Source of the DNA: a virus
IMG/VR virus record: IMGVR_UViG_3300046535_000750
Coordinates: 1 to 46,309 of that record
Length of the DNA: 46,309 nucleotides
Direction: 5' to 3' (one strand)
Part shown: positions 21,961-32,544 of the stretch, in pieces
Numbering within the stretch: the first letter of the stretch is position 1
Layout: each line of letters starts with the position of its first letter
Notes under the pieces: generated by a model
What the model was told of the DNA's origin: nothing
Database searches by the model: none
The model's input: the letters and a program-made list of their open reading frames with translations, nothing else
Translations under genes and position numbers: made by a program

Positions 21961-22112
21961 CATGTGGCCGGCAATCCTGCCGGTGACCCGGCTGCTGACA
22001 TGTTGTCGGCAATCGGTATGGTTTGATCCGATACTTGGAACATTCATTCCCCCTACGTTGACAATCACTCACTGACTTGACCGTGGCTCTCCGCAGGGTC
22101 ACGGTCCCCTTC

Positions 22113-24098
22113 ATGGCCTCAGATCAAGAGATACTCATCCAGAAGCTGGTCAGTTCGCCGTTGACCGCGCATGGTTTATTTTTCGGCGAGCGACATTCGG
22201 TAGCGTCTCCCAAGTTTCATGCGAGCATCATCGATGACTGGCACAGTCAGCGACCCAAGGTTCTCACTCTTGCCTTTCGGGGCGCTGCTAAAAGTACACT
22301 TGCTGAGGAGGCGATCACAGTCATCGCCGCGCTCGGTCAGACCCGCAACTGCGTCATCCTTGGCGAGTCTGAGGCGAGAGCTGCTGAGCGGTTGCGTTCG
22401 ATCAAGCACAATTTCGAGGCCAACGATTTCATCGAAGGCGCGCTTCATGTCGGCCCTGGAGACATCTGGACCGACACCCGATGCACGCTGACCAACGGCG
22501 TAATCATCCAGGCGTATGGACGCTACCAATCGCTGCGTGGAGTGAAGCACCTTGACCAGCGTCCCGATCTTATCTTCATGGACGATTTGGAGGATAAGGA
22601 GAGCGTGTCTACACCGGAGGCTCGTCATAAGACGCGCCAATGGTACACAAGTACGGTTGTTCCGGCGCTTGCCGTGGGCGGACGCATGCGTATGGCGGCG
22701 ACGCCCTTACATCCTGAAGCGCTGGCAGTCACGCTTGGCAAGACGTCGCAGTGGGTCCAGCGGCTCTATCCGATAATTTACAAGGGAGACGAAGGCGAAT
22801 GGGTAGCGACGTGGCCTGCGATGTATCCGGTCGAGTGGGCGCTGGCCAAGCAACTCGAGATGGAGGAAGTCGGACAGGGCGAAGACTTCGTGCAGGAGTA
22901 CCTGTGTCAAGCGACCGATCCCGCCTCACAGACTTTTACCAGCGATATGTTTCGCGTCGCCCCACGTGCTCGCTCTTATCACGCGGTCTATGCAGTGTAC
23001 GATCCTGCCCGAACTACGAACAAGAGTTCGGCGACAACGGGGAAAGCTGTTTGCTCTTGGATTGGCTCGAAGCTCATCGTGTGGGAGAGTTTCGCGCGAA
23101 AGATGATGCCCGATGAAATCGTCAAAGACATCTTCGATACCGACGAGCGATATTCTCCGGTGGCGATCGGATTTGAAGAAAATGGACTCAATGAATGGGC
23201 GCTCCAGCCAATCCGCGCTGAGCAGCTCCGAAGGGGATACTCAATACCGTTGCGCCCACTGTCTGCGCCGAAAGGGAAGCTCGACTTCATTCGAGGTCTT
23301 CAGCCATATTTCAAAGCTGGGGAAGTTGAATTTGCGGTTGACATGCCTGAATTGCGGCAGCAACTATTGGGCTTCCCCACCGGACTGATCGATGCGCCGA
23401 ACGCGCTCGCCTACATGCTCAAGATGAAATCTGGAGTGCCGATCTATGAAAACTTTAGGGAGGAAATTATCTCCAGCGACATACGCTGCACTGCTCGAAC
23501 TCCGGTGTACCTTGTCCTCAACACAGATGGACGTGTCACTACAGGACAACTTGTCCAGATGGCTAGAGGACGCTTACAGGTCTTGTCTGACTGGCTCAAC
23601 GAAGGCGACGCCGGAACCGCCTTGCCAGACATCATCCAATCTGCCAGATTAGAGCTGCCTACGGCCAGCCAGGGCCTCGGGGCGCAGGCCGTTGCTCCTT
23701 CCAGCTTGCGCCCCATCGCTCCACGGGATCACTTCGATGAATATTCGACCCTCGCGCTGCGTGCTGTGGCCAAACGATCGAAGCTCATCGTTCAGCGAGG
23801 CGGAGATATCGTTGCAGGTCGAGAGGAACTTCGTGCGCTCCTTCGACGCTTTGTTCACGACGAGCCCGCTATCGTCGTACACCCCCGCGCCCGCTGGACG
23901 CTGCGCGCGCTGGCCGGTGGCTACTCCCGCCAGCTCGACAGCCCGGACCCCACTCCCGGCGCCTACGCGGTCCTGATGGCGGGGCTGGAGAGCTTCGCGG
24001 CCCTGCTCAGGAGCGGACTGGACGACGTTGACAGTCAGCCCGCTTATGCTTACACCGAGGATGGTCGCAAATATATTTCGGCTTTAGCGAGGTCGTGA
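22113..24098 (+). CDS. terL: Terminase large subunit
   Basis: This is a 661-aa packaging motor from ATG 22113. TTG 22077 and GTG 22083 are in frame but, like the ATG, lack a clear ribosome binding site. The ATPase has RGAAKST as Walker A about 55 residues from the start and DLIFMDD as Walker B near 152-158. The nuclease follows with VYDPA, GFEENG and DAPNALAYML as its acidic motifs. The long C-terminal region after about residue 430 carries no motif I recognise. It cuts and pumps DNA into the procapsid through the portal. No small terminase gene was recognised beside it. It is the first gene of the right arm. Confidence 0.92.
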   Translation: MASDQEILIQKLVSSPLTAHGLFFGERHSVASPKFHASIIDDWHSQRPKVLTLAFRGAAKSTLAEEAITVIAALGQTRNCVILGESEARAAERLRSIKHNFEANDFIEGALHVGPGDIWTDTRCTLTNGVIIQAYGRYQSLRGVKHLDQRPDLIFMDDLEDKESVSTPEARHKTRQWYTSTVVPALAVGGRMRMAATPLHPEALAVTLGKTSQWVQRLYPIIYKGDEGEWVATWPAMYPVEWALAKQLEMEEVGQGEDFVQEYLCQATDPASQTFTSDMFRVAPRARSYHAVYAVYDPARTTNKSSATTGKAVCSWIGSKLIVWESFARKMMPDEIVKDIFDTDERYSPVAIGFEENGLNEWALQPIRAEQLRRGYSIPLRPLSAPKGKLDFIRGLQPYFKAGEVEFAVDMPELRQQLLGFPTGLIDAPNALAYMLKMKSGVPIYENFREEIISSDIRCTARTPVYLVLNTDGRVTTGQLVQMARGRLQVLSDWLNEGDAGTALPDIIQSARLELPTASQGLGAQAVAPSSLRPIAPRDHFDEYSTLALRAVAKRSKLIVQRGGDIVAGREELRALLRRFVHDEPAIVVHPRARWTLRALAGGYSRQLDSPDPTPGAYAVLMAGLESFAALLRSGLDDVDSQPAYAYTEDGRKYISALARS

Positions 24099-24538
24099 TG
24101 CCGCTCAATTCAGCCGGTACGAGCTTTACCTCGAACGCTGTCTTTCCGATCGTCCAGCCCACGGTCAAGGAGCCGACAGTCAGCATGAACGGGCTGACGA
24201 CCGCGCAATGCGCCGCCAATGGCTCGCTCACCGCAGTTACGGTCACGTCCACCATCACACTGGTGGAAGCGGCCAAGCTGCGTACGAACGGGATCGTGCT
24301 CATCGTTCCGACCGATCAACCGCAAACCACCTTCGGCAACGACAACGCCGCGAGCGCAACGCCGATCGTGGCGGTGACGCCGGCGCCTGCCGGTGGATTG
24401 ACCCCTACGAGTACGCCCTCTTCCAACGGGTTCGCGGTCCCTCCGGGGCAATCAATCTTCGTCACGCCGTTCAACGATGCGATGTACGCGGTTAACTCGA
24501 CCGGCGTCTCCGCGACGATTTACTTCATGGACCCGTAA
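24098..24538 (+). CDS. Hypothetical structural protein
   Basis: This is a 146-aa protein, beta-rich with many Thr, Ala and Asn. It shows STITLVEAAKLRTNGIVLIVP and a C-terminal GQSIFVTPFNDAMYAVNS. The ATG overlaps the terminase stop by one base. One Cys, no signal peptide. The C-terminal pattern resembles small phage beta proteins that decorate heads or fibres. Exact role unknown. Confidence 0.6.
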   Translation: MPLNSAGTSFTSNAVFPIVQPTVKEPTVSMNGLTTAQCAANGSLTAVTVTSTITLVEAAKLRTNGIVLIVPTDQPQTTFGNDNAASATPIVAVTPAPAGGLTPTSTPSSNGFAVPPGQSIFVTPFNDAMYAVNSTGVSATIYFMDP

Positions 24539-24548
24539 GGAGCGCGTC

Positions 24549-25049
24549 ATGGTGGATGGGTATATCGAGCCGCTGCGTCAGGCGATCACCGCGCTTGCCG
24601 ATCGCGTTACCGCACTGGAGAACTTGAGCAAGCCCGAGGATCGCACCGCGGCCACGGCTAAGATAGCCGAAGCGAAGGCGGAGAACCTCAAAAAAAACCC
24701 TGCACAGACGCTCCACGCGTCGCGGCTGCCGGTCACGCCTGGTCTGCCGATCGCGTCCTACAACCCCGAGGTTCAGGGCGTCGACCCTGCCACCGAGGCG
24801 GCGATGGAGGCGGAGGCAAAGCTTCACGCGGACATGCGCGCGGGACGCGTTCCCGCCACCGGCTCGCAGGCCGAGCAGATCAAGGCCAAGCGCGCTGAGA
24901 TCGCGGCCCTTGAAGCCAACATGGACATCACGCCCGCCGCGCGCGCGGTGCAGATCGGGCGATTGAACCGAGAGATCAACGATCTTCAGAACCCCCCGGT
25001 TCCGCCTCCCAAGCCTGTCGTTCCTCCCCCGCCGCCTCCCGCCTCGTAA
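24549..25049 (+). CDS. Coiled-coil hypothetical protein with Pro-rich tail
   Basis: This is a 166-aa protein. A helical N-terminus (IEPLRQAITALADRVTALEN) is followed by Ala/Lys/Glu helices and ends in a Pro-rich tail (about 150-166). A GGAG site seven bases upstream fixes the ATG at 24549. It contains no Cys. It may be a fibre linker or chaperone for the cassette downstream. Confidence 0.6.
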   Translation: MVDGYIEPLRQAITALADRVTALENLSKPEDRTAATAKIAEAKAENLKKNPAQTLHASRLPVTPGLPIASYNPEVQGVDPATEAAMEAEAKLHADMRAGRVPATGSQAEQIKAKRAEIAALEANMDITPAARAVQIGRLNREINDLQNPPVPPPKPVVPPPPPPAS

Positions 25050-25058
25050 GGCTCGCAA

Positions 25059-25373
25059 ATGCGCTGGCTACCGCTCGCCCTGATCTTTTGCGCGAGTGGG
25101 GCGCTCGCGCAAATCCCCAATAAAATATTGTTGACGTCGCAAGTCGTCTGCGGCGCGACCGCAACACTGGTCGATGGCGTGCGTAACCGGCACGCGATCA
25201 CGGTCAAGGTCCCGACAGGCGGCGCAGTGACTTACATCGGAGCCGCGGGCGTCAACGCATCGACCGGGCTTGGGATCGATCCGGGCGCGGCGATGACGCT
25301 GCAGCCGTTCTCAGGCGCGCTCTATTGCATCGGCAGCTCGCAGACCGTCCAAGTCATTCAGACGCTGCCATGA
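25059..25373 (+). CDS. Small exported beta protein
   Basis: This is a 104-aa protein with a signal peptide (MRWLPLALIFCASGALA, cut after Ala). The mature part is beta-rich, with a TYIGAAGVNASTGLGIDPGA segment known from small phage beta domains, and two Cys. First gene of the exported cassette; its stop overlaps the next ATG as ATGA. Confidence 0.65.
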   Translation: MRWLPLALIFCASGALAQIPNKILLTSQVVCGATATLVDGVRNRHAITVKVPTGGAVTYIGAAGVNASTGLGIDPGAAMTLQPFSGALYCIGSSQTVQVIQTLP

Positions 25374-25561
25374 GATGGCTGCTTGCATGTCTAGCGATCG
25401 TCGCCGCGACGGCGGCGCAAGCTGACTACTACACGCCGGCTATAGGCGGTGGCTCTCCGCCTCCTCCTGGCGGTGACGCGGTGCTTATGATCAATGGGCT
25501 CGACAATGTACTGAACGTAGGCGGATTAAACATATGTCTCGCAGCTACCCTTACCTGCTAG
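25370..25561 (+). CDS. Very small exported protein
   Basis: This is a 63-aa protein from ATG 25370. A signal peptide ([18 protein letters not shown]) precedes a Gly/Pro linker and two Cys near the end ([10 protein letters not shown]). Its first residues match those of the gene before it, suggesting duplication of the export signal. It overlaps the next gene by 28 bases. Function unknown. Confidence 0.55.
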   Translation: MRWLLACLAIVAATAAQADYYTPAIGGGSPPPPGGDAVLMINGLDNVLNVGGLNICLAATLTC

Positions 25562-27561
25562 CTTTTGCGGCGCTGGTCGCTTCGGCGAGCAGCTCTCTCG
25601 CTGCGTCGTCGAACGTCAACAGCATGACGGCTTCCGGCGCGATCACCGGGGCACAGCTGTTCTATTGCCCGGTCGGCGCGACCACCGACTTGAAATGCAC
25701 CGCGGCGCAAGTGGCTGCGTTTAACTATTCGCTCATGACCGGCGATTGCACGGCTACAGGCGTCGGCGGAATGACCTGCACCGCAACCAGCGGGACGGCG
25801 TTCGGCGCGCTGGCCACGCTCACCCCTGGAACGGGCGTCGCGACCGCGCTCGCGATCAACGTCGGCTCGGCGGGCGCGCTCGTCACCTTCAACGGCGCGG
25901 GCGGCACGCCGACCAGCTTGACCCTGACCAATGCAACCGGCCTGCCGCGCACTAGCATTACCGGGCTTGGAACGGGTGTCGCCACCGCGCTCGGCGTGAA
26001 TATCGGCGCAGCTGGAGCTCCAGTACTGTTCAATGGCGCGGGAGGCACGCCAACGAGCTTGGTGCTGACCAGCGCTACCGGTCTGCCGCTGACAACCGGC
26101 GTGACGGGCAATCTGCCGGTCGGCAACCTCAATTCGGGTACGAGCGCGTCAAACACGACGTTCTGGCGCGGCGACGGCTCTTGGGCAACGCCTAGCGTTT
26201 CGGGCGGCGTGACCCAGGTATCAACGACTTGTCCCGCAACCGGGCCGTCTACTGGTGCGGTGGTGCTGACTAATACGTTGCAAATCGTAAACAAGGCCGC
26301 AAACTATACGTCTCTGGCGTCTGAGTGCGGCGCAGTTATCACGTTCACGATCACCAGTCCGGCCACGTTCACACTGATTGCGCCTGTCACGGCCGGTTCA
26401 GGTTTTGGTTATGCGAGTGTCAACAACATCGCAACCAGTACGGCGAATTTAACTATTAGTCCTCCATCCGGTACAATCAACGGAGCAACGTCGCTGATCC
26501 TGCCGCCCGGTTCGTCGCTCGCGGTCTGGACCGATGGCGCGAACTACTTCACTTCAGGTGGGGTTGGCTCCGACATCGTCGTGTTTACGGCGACTGGCAC
26601 CTGGACGCCTAATCCCTCGATTTCGCGCATGCAGATCGGTTGCCTTGGCGGAGGCGGCGGAGGCGGCGGGGGCGGCGCAGTAACCGGTACATCGATCATT
26701 TACGGCGGCGGCGCGGGCGCAGGCGGATCGTCTAAGGCTATGAGCTATTCGGTCGCGCAGCTTCGATCGCTCTATGCGACCACGGTTGCGGTGACGATCG
26801 GTACGACGGCGTCGGGTGGTACGGGCTCGTCGGCCAGTTCGGGCACTTCGGGGGGCGTAGGGGGTAATTCTTCGGTCGGCTCCGGCACGAGCTTCCTTTG
26901 CAACGCATACGGCGGCGGGGGCGGGGGCGGCGGCGGCGCAGCGGGTTCAGCTGGCGGGGGCGGCGGGGGAGCAATCAGTGCCGGCACCGCGGGCACAGCG
27001 AACAGCGTAACTCCGGGTAACGCGGGAACGGGCGGCAACTCAGCGGGTACGGCTTCGGCGCTCACCACTCAGGCTCTCGCGTGTTGGGGTCCTGGTGGAA
27101 CGGGCGGTACGACAACGACGACTGCGGGGCGCGCGGTGGGTCCAGGCGGCTTCTGCACACAGGCCGGTGCGTCGGCTCCGGGTGTCGCTGCTTCGGGCGC
27201 GGCGCAAGTGGGCATAGCCACGCTCGCTCCGTATGAGTTCACCGGCAATAGCTCCCTCTACGTCGGCGGTTCGGCGGGCGCGATCGCAGGTAACGGCGGC
27301 AACGGAGGCTTGGGACAGTGGTCTGACGGGACGTTCGTCTTTGCCGGCGCTGGCCTGATCGGGGGAGGTGGTGGCGGCTCGGGCGGCTCATGCTTAGGCA
27401 CAGGCACAGGCTGCACGCCGGGTAACGGCGGCGCTGGTGGGTTTGGTTCAGGCGGCGGCGGAGGCGGTGGTTGCCAGGACCCGTCGGCGGCATGCACGGG
27501 CGGCACGGGCGGCGCAGGCGGCGCTCCGGTCGTTGAAATCATCGAGTACAACACCCCATGA
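25534..27561 (+). CDS. Glycine-rich fibre-like protein with signal peptide
   Basis: This is a 675-aa protein. Residues 1-24 form a signal peptide ending SLAAS. Residues about 85-215 hold two Thr/Gly-rich repeats (LxTGxGVATAL..[10 protein letters not shown]) ending in FWRGDGSW, a motif I associate with trimeric tail fibres. From about 350 on there is a glycine-rich domain. The mature part has 14 Cys. It is probably a host-binding fibre or adhesin. Export to the periplasm would be unusual for a tail fibre. Confidence 0.7.
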   Translation: MSRSYPYLLAFAALVASASSSLAASSNVNSMTASGAITGAQLFYCPVGATTDLKCTAAQVAAFNYSLMTGDCTATGVGGMTCTATSGTAFGALATLTPGTGVATALAINVGSAGALVTFNGAGGTPTSLTLTNATGLPRTSITGLGTGVATALGVNIGAAGAPVLFNGAGGTPTSLVLTSATGLPLTTGVTGNLPVGNLNSGTSASNTTFWRGDGSWATPSVSGGVTQVSTTCPATGPSTGAVVLTNTLQIVNKAANYTSLASECGAVITFTITSPATFTLIAPVTAGSGFGYASVNNIATSTANLTISPPSGTINGATSLILPPGSSLAVWTDGANYFTSGGVGSDIVVFTATGTWTPNPSISRMQIGCLGGGGGGGGGGAVTGTSIIYGGGAGAGGSSKAMSYSVAQLRSLYATTVAVTIGTTASGGTGSSASSGTSGGVGGNSSVGSGTSFLCNAYGGGGGGGGGAAGSAGGGGGGAISAGTAGTANSVTPGNAGTGGNSAGTASALTTQALACWGPGGTGGTTTTTAGRAVGPGGFCTQAGASAPGVAASGAAQVGIATLAPYEFTGNSSLYVGGSAGAIAGNGGNGGLGQWSDGTFVFAGAGLIGGGGGGSGGSCLGTGTGCTPGNGGAGGFGSGGGGGGGCQDPSAACTGGTGGAGGAPVVEIIEYNTP

Positions 27562-30410
27562 AGCGGCTGCTGTTAGGACTATTGCTAGCGGTCCTATTGG
27601 CTAGCCCCGCCGCTGCGCGAGCTGTGCAGCATCATAACTTCGGCGCGCGAACCAATGCGACTGCGCCGGGGCCCTTGAGCGCGCTCTCCGTATATCCCGG
27701 TTGTGTGCAGCCGACCCCGGCAGCGTGGAGCAAGAAATGGTATTTTGCGGTGTCGCCGCTCGACGGCAAGACGCCTGCGGACTGGACCACGGCGGGCGTG
27801 CCGACGGCGCAGCAAGGCGATATCAATCATCCGCTCTACCCGATTCAAAATTTGTTCAACTTTGGTTCGTTCCCGTTTACGACGGCGACGGGATGGACGA
27901 CGCCGCTTGACGGACTCAACATTTATTTTGGCCCTCCGGGCAACACGATCCACCAGTCGTTTACGACGCTCTCAGCGATGCAAGCAGGTGACACAGGGCA
28001 CCTTCATTTGTGGCCGGGGGACGAAGTTATTCTTCGCGGGCATACGGGGGTCAATGCGGGGGTATGGAGTATAAACGGGGTTCCCGGTACGGCGTCTCCG
28101 ATTGGCGGCGCCGCTAGCGCCGGGCTAGACGAAGTCGACGACGCAGGCCATCCGATCCATGTGTATATCCACAGTGATCCTGGCTTCCCACGCCCAATAT
28201 TCACGACCATAAATATGAATAGTACCGTGGGTATTATCGTACAGGGAATGAATGCGTATAATACATATGACCCGTCGGCCACGGCTAGTATACGAACTTT
28301 TAATTGGTCTACTGCGCAGCCTACAAACGGTATGACGCTGAATATTAATGAGCATGTTATAACGTGGAAGACTGCTCCTACACTGACTGACGATGTGTTG
28401 ATTGATCCAAAAGGTTATCAGCGAACGTTGATTCGGACGGCGGAGAGCTTTCAAAATAGCACTGATCCGCTTGTGAACGCGTTCACCATAACTAGTCAGC
28501 AGAGCAATTTTACGCTGATTAAGACCTACGCGGCCAACCTTTCAAATGGCGATACGCTTAATGTTAACGGCGTTACTTGGACTTTTGTCACGGGTGCGCC
28601 TGTCGGCAATCAGGTTCAGATCGGGGCCAGCCTTTCGGCGACGCTCACGGCTGCGGTGACGGCTTTCAAAGCCAGCGCGCTCACGGCAATGAAGGTGTTC
28701 ACTGTCTACGGCAGCACGGCGACGACACTGACGTTCGCTTATGCCCCTGCTGCGCAGCCAGCCAACGGCACGACACTCGGGCTCAACGGTTCTACCTGGA
28801 CGTTCGTGAACACGCTGACCGTGGGCAACCAAATTCAGATCAGTCCGACCAACACAACAGCGACCATCTGGGAAACGCTGGGCAACGCGATTTTGGCGTT
28901 CGATGCTGCGGGCAGTCCTTGGGGAACGGGCGTCACCTACACGACCAACAATGCTGGTTTGTCGACAATCGCCACGACACTCGGGGTACCGGGTATTTAT
29001 AAGACCCAATCGACGTTTCCCCAATTCGATGTCGACTCGCCGATCAATTTGTCAACCTTCTCGCTGGGGGGCTTCTATGGGATTCGCACATCGGCAAGCG
29101 CTATAGGACCGATGCATGACAACATTATCGACGACGTTTTCATCACGTCGTGGGACGGCGTGATGACGATGTCGCCGTCGTCCGTGCCGCGCGATCTTTA
29201 CCCGGTGACGGGCTCGCTCGGCATAAGTCTAACGACGGGCAATGTTGTCCCCGGCAATGTTGGCGGCCCGTGGAACGCAATGGACTGGACCATCATCCCC
29301 AATCTAACAGGTGTATCGCTCAACGGGGTTAGCACGTGCGTAGTCGTGGGCGGCTTTTGCCAAGGTGATAATACAGCCGACTTTAATTCTTGTCAGACGG
29401 TAAGTAATACTTCGGTTTGGTATACAGGATTGGGCATGGGTGTATCGAATATGCACGATACGCTTATGAAGAACGTAGCGGTAGCATATCAAGGCGACGA
29501 TCAATATGATAACTATTCTTCGTGGGATATGACATGGGATAGTTTCAAAGCTTATAACCCGCTTAATAATGGCTTGGCGTTCCACCCGGACTTTATGCAA
29601 GGAGGCATTACCGGGATTAATGCGGGAACAATGTGGAACAGCGTCTTTAACGCGGGGCAGCTTTATTCTGCAACTGACAATACGATTATCAATGATCCCG
29701 GCTGGACGGACATGAATGGGGGTACGAAACCATTAAGCGGCGGTCCGCAAGGGATTAGCGCTTCTGGCGCGTTCAATGGTATTCCTATCCATAAAAATGT
29801 AACTATCACTAATTCCCTCCTTATCACGACGGCTTGTCTTGGTATTACGGTTGAATCTCACCCGTCAGGCACTGTAGATATCGAGAATAATACGCTCATC
29901 TGGCCCGGTAAGCCGTCTAGTGGTGTAAGTATTTGTTCGACTTCTCCCGATATTACGCCGCATGTAAGCCCCGTCAGGACGCTTACTGAAACCATTATCA
30001 TGCGAAATAATGTCGCGCACTCGTACTCGGTCGGCGGTGGCGTCGTGACTTGCCCACTAGGGTCAAATGCGGTGTTTAGCAATAACCGTATCGTCGAGAG
30101 CAACGCCGGTGGAACGTATCATTTTACCACGTCCGCTTATTGCCCTGATGGGGCCGCGCCAGGATCAGCTGTTGTTATCGGGGCTCCACCGTCGTCTATT
30201 TTTGGTGGGGGCATTACCTACGCAGGGTCAGGCGATCCGAGCTTGTCTTTCGTCGCATACCCAGCTTCTAATCTCTTGGGGGATGGGAAGGTTCTAAACC
30301 TCAATCCGCTTGCGGCGGGGCCGCTTGACGGCACAGGGACAACCAACGCGCTTTGCTGTAATGTCTTAGGCGCGACGCGCGTACCGCCGCCCAACATCGG
30401 GGCATACTGA
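27558..30410 (+). CDS. Large exported beta-helix protein (tailspike-like)
   Basis: This is a 950-aa protein. The signal peptide is [19 protein letters not shown]. Residues about 255-480 contain three copies of a module with NGxTWTFV and GNQIQI motifs. The C-terminal half reads like a right-handed beta-helix (short strands with Asn turns: [22 protein letters not shown]), as in tailspikes and polysaccharide lyases. No lyase active site can be named. It has 10 Cys after the leader. Parts of the gene are AT-richer than its neighbours, a sign of swapping. It would bind or cut a surface glycan. ATGA overlap upstream. Confidence 0.7.
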   Translation: MKRLLLGLLLAVLLASPAAARAVQHHNFGARTNATAPGPLSALSVYPGCVQPTPAAWSKKWYFAVSPLDGKTPADWTTAGVPTAQQGDINHPLYPIQNLFNFGSFPFTTATGWTTPLDGLNIYFGPPGNTIHQSFTTLSAMQAGDTGHLHLWPGDEVILRGHTGVNAGVWSINGVPGTASPIGGAASAGLDEVDDAGHPIHVYIHSDPGFPRPIFTTINMNSTVGIIVQGMNAYNTYDPSATASIRTFNWSTAQPTNGMTLNINEHVITWKTAPTLTDDVLIDPKGYQRTLIRTAESFQNSTDPLVNAFTITSQQSNFTLIKTYAANLSNGDTLNVNGVTWTFVTGAPVGNQVQIGASLSATLTAAVTAFKASALTAMKVFTVYGSTATTLTFAYAPAAQPANGTTLGLNGSTWTFVNTLTVGNQIQISPTNTTATIWETLGNAILAFDAAGSPWGTGVTYTTNNAGLSTIATTLGVPGIYKTQSTFPQFDVDSPINLSTFSLGGFYGIRTSASAIGPMHDNIIDDVFITSWDGVMTMSPSSVPRDLYPVTGSLGISLTTGNVVPGNVGGPWNAMDWTIIPNLTGVSLNGVSTCVVVGGFCQGDNTADFNSCQTVSNTSVWYTGLGMGVSNMHDTLMKNVAVAYQGDDQYDNYSSWDMTWDSFKAYNPLNNGLAFHPDFMQGGITGINAGTMWNSVFNAGQLYSATDNTIINDPGWTDMNGGTKPLSGGPQGISASGAFNGIPIHKNVTITNSLLITTACLGITVESHPSGTVDIENNTLIWPGKPSSGVSICSTSPDITPHVSPVRTLTETIIMRNNVAHSYSVGGGVVTCPLGSNAVFSNNRIVESNAGGTYHFTTSAYCPDGAAPGSAVVIGAPPSSIFGGGITYAGSGDPSLSFVAYPASNLLGDGKVLNLNPLAAGPLDGTGTTNALCCNVLGATRVPPPNIGAY

Positions 30411-30550
30411 TGTTTCAATTTATCATCGCGGCGATGCTATTTTTTGCCCGCGCTGGAACGGTAGTTCCGGTCGTGCCGCCTACGTGCACCAACGTGCTTA
30501 ATTTCTCCGTTGCGTGCAACTCACAGTACGTTCCCGTGGTGCTCCGATGA
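30410..30550 (+). CDS. 46-residue protein with hydrophobic leader
   Basis: This is a small frame whose ATG overlaps the upstream stop by one base (TGATG) and whose stop overlaps the next ATG as ATGA. It begins [15 protein letters not shown], then a Pro/Val linker and two Cys (PTCTN, SVACNS). The coupling on both sides supports a real gene. Leader or membrane anchor uncertain. Confidence 0.55.
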   Translation: MFQFIIAAMLFFARAGTVVPVVPPTCTNVLNFSVACNSQYVPVVLR

Positions 30551-32259
30551 AACGGCTTCTCGCACTTTTTGCGCTGTTATCGGTTGTTCCGGCTTACGCT
30601 GACCAGATCGGCGTCACGGTGGGAACAGGCAAAAACATTGGTGCGGCGCTTGATGGTAGTAGCAATGACTTCCCCGGCTCGGTGATTTGCGGCGGCGCGA
30701 CGGGAACGGTCTTCGCAACCGTCACACAGTGCGCCGTCGTCAACAGTTCGGGGCAGCTGCTCACGCTCTCGACCCTCACCGGCACGGTTCCACTTCCTAC
30801 CGGCGCGGCGACCGAGACCACACTTGGGTCTGTCCTGACTGCGATCGGCACGCCTATGCAGGCGACTGGCGGCACAGTTACCGCGGCACAAGCGACTGCG
30901 GCGAGCTTAAAAGCCCAAGTCTCTACGGTTTCTGGGGGCATTGCATCGGGTTCGGTTGCGTCTGGCGCTGTTGCGGCGGGTGCGCTGGCGGCGGGCGCGG
31001 GCGTAGATGGCTGGGATTTGACTCAAGGCGCTAAGGCCGATGCGGCGTGGGTATCGGGCAGCGGGTCGATTGTTTCAATTCTGAAGACGATCGCGGGAGC
31101 AGGGGCTAGCTCTTCGATCACGGGGTGGGGCGGATCGACTCTTGCTGCGGCGACGGCGCCGGGGACGCCTCAGACCACGGGCCTTGTTCCGACATTCAAC
31201 GTCGGCAACACAAACGCCAACGGCTCAGCCACGAGCGCCAACTCTTCGCCGGTTGTCATCGCTTCGGATCAAGTTGCAGTAGCGGTGAAGGCAGCTAGTG
31301 GAACCTTCGCGAGTGGCTCCATTGCATCTGGCGCATTGGCGGCTGGTTCTATCTCCAGCGGCGCGGCGGTAAGCGGCGCTTACGCGACGGGCGCTATCGC
31401 TGACTTGGCCGTGGCGCAAGGCGCAACGACATCCGGCAAGGTCGGCAATATGGGACTTGCGGCCGTTACGACGGCGGCGCCCACCTATACGACCGGCCAA
31501 CTCGATCCGCTGTCTCTTGATACCGCGGGTAGCCTCCGCATCAACTGCACCACGGGATGTTCGGCTTCAACAAGTATCACTAGTTGGGGCGGCGGCACGC
31601 TCGGCGCGATGGCGAACTACGGCACGTCTCCCGGTGCGGTGCTTGTCCCCGGCGTTAATGCCGCTGTCACCGCCTTGCCTAATGTCACGATCGGCACGAA
31701 CGCGGCGCTCGTTGCAGGCGCGGCGCTCATAGGCAAGGTTGGCATTGACCAAACCACAGTTGGCACGACCAACGCCGTCTCCCTGGCTCAGATCGGAGCA
31801 GTCACGACACTGACAGGCGCGGGCGCGAGCGGTACAGGCGCGCAGCGGGTGACAGTTTCGCAAGATGCAACGACCGTCGCAGGCGCTGCGCCCAATGATC
31901 CATGTATGTTCGTGGCTAAGACGCCGTTTGCATTTTCTAGCTCGACCGGTGAGTTTCAACTCGTCGCGCCGAGTGGTTCGTTACACGTCTATATTTGTTC
32001 GATCACATTAACCTCGACCGCCGCCGACTCGATCAGTCTTGTCGGCGGGACCGGCGCGACATGCACGACCGGTACGCCAGCCGCAATGTTGGGCTCGACA
32101 ACTGCTGCAAACGGTATGGCGCTTGCAGCAAACGCCGGCTGGGCTGTTGGCTCGGGGAGCGGGACCATCTATCGCACGATCACGGCAGGGCATGGCGTAT
32201 GCGTCTTGCAAAGTGGAACGACGCTCGTGGCAGGCGGTGGAACCTTCGTCCAACAATAG
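30547..32259 (+). CDS. Fibre-like protein with ASGA repeats and signal peptide
   Basis: This is a 570-aa protein from ATG 30547. The signal peptide is MKRLLALFALLSVVPAYA. Residues about 130-290 carry repeated ASGSVASGAVAAGAL and SGSIASGALAAGS units, typical of repetitive phage fibre shafts. The C-terminal 130 residues form a beta domain holding four of the eight Cys. It is probably a long fibre with a distal binding domain. An export signal on such a protein is the odd point. Coupled by ATGA. Confidence 0.7.
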   Translation: MKRLLALFALLSVVPAYADQIGVTVGTGKNIGAALDGSSNDFPGSVICGGATGTVFATVTQCAVVNSSGQLLTLSTLTGTVPLPTGAATETTLGSVLTAIGTPMQATGGTVTAAQATAASLKAQVSTVSGGIASGSVASGAVAAGALAAGAGVDGWDLTQGAKADAAWVSGSGSIVSILKTIAGAGASSSITGWGGSTLAAATAPGTPQTTGLVPTFNVGNTNANGSATSANSSPVVIASDQVAVAVKAASGTFASGSIASGALAAGSISSGAAVSGAYATGAIADLAVAQGATTSGKVGNMGLAAVTTAAPTYTTGQLDPLSLDTAGSLRINCTTGCSASTSITSWGGGTLGAMANYGTSPGAVLVPGVNAAVTALPNVTIGTNAALVAGAALIGKVGIDQTTVGTTNAVSLAQIGAVTTLTGAGASGTGAQRVTVSQDATTVAGAAPNDPCMFVAKTPFAFSSSTGEFQLVAPSGSLHVYICSITLTSTAADSISLVGGTGATCTTGTPAAMLGSTTAANGMALAANAGWAVGSGSGTIYRTITAGHGVCVLQSGTTLVAGGGTFVQQ

Positions 32260-32268
32260 GCGGATAAA

Positions 32269-32544
32269 ATGGCCCTTACAGTTACTCAAGGCTTGAATGT
32301 CGGGCAAGTCGCGCAAAATCATGTGGCTGCCGGCGCGTTCATTACAAAGCTTCAGGCTGCGGTTGCCGCCAATGTGCAAGTGACCGCGATACAGCTTACG
32401 TGTCTCGGGCTCCCTCCGGGGCAACCTAACATCGGCATGGACGTTGTTCTCAGCGCGGCGGACAGCGCGGTTTTGTGTAATCAGCTGGTGACTTTGCTCG
32501 GCCAACTCCAGGCCGAATATAACGCGACGCTTGCCGCATCCTAA
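32269..32544 (+). CDS. Small cytoplasmic-type protein inside the fibre cassette
   Basis: This is a 91-aa protein without a signal peptide. It is helical, with AAVAANVQVTAIQLTCLGLP and a C-terminal amphipathic helix. It is the only gene in the cassette with no leader. It could be a chaperone or assembly factor for the fibres. The next gene starts on its stop (TAATG). Confidence 0.6.
   Translation: MALTVTQGLNVGQVAQNHVAAGAFITKLQAAVAANVQVTAIQLTCLGLPPGQPNIGMDVVLSAADSAVLCNQLVTLLGQLQAEYNATLAAS

Larger units (their letters stand above)
20967..22112. other. Divergent control region between the two arms
   Basis: This is the only stretch over 300 bases without a sizeable gene. It is much richer in A and T than the rest. 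From left to right it holds the leader peptide frame, a 13-bp hairpin, the main leftward promoter, a scattered set of GGCTA-type palindromes, two CATGGA palindromes flanked by TA runs, an AT-rich block with TTAGC repeats, and a weak rightward promoter ahead of the terminase gene. A likely place for transcription control and replication start. Confidence 0.8.

Noticed and set aside
20967-22112. tRNA or lysogeny attachment site in the control region
   Set aside because: No cloverleaf noticed by eye and no integrase gene in the window; a tRNA scan was not possible.
26640-27520. Possible repeat array or CRISPR in GGC-rich sequence
   Set aside because: The repeats are glycine codons of a fibre protein, not regular direct repeats with unique spacers.
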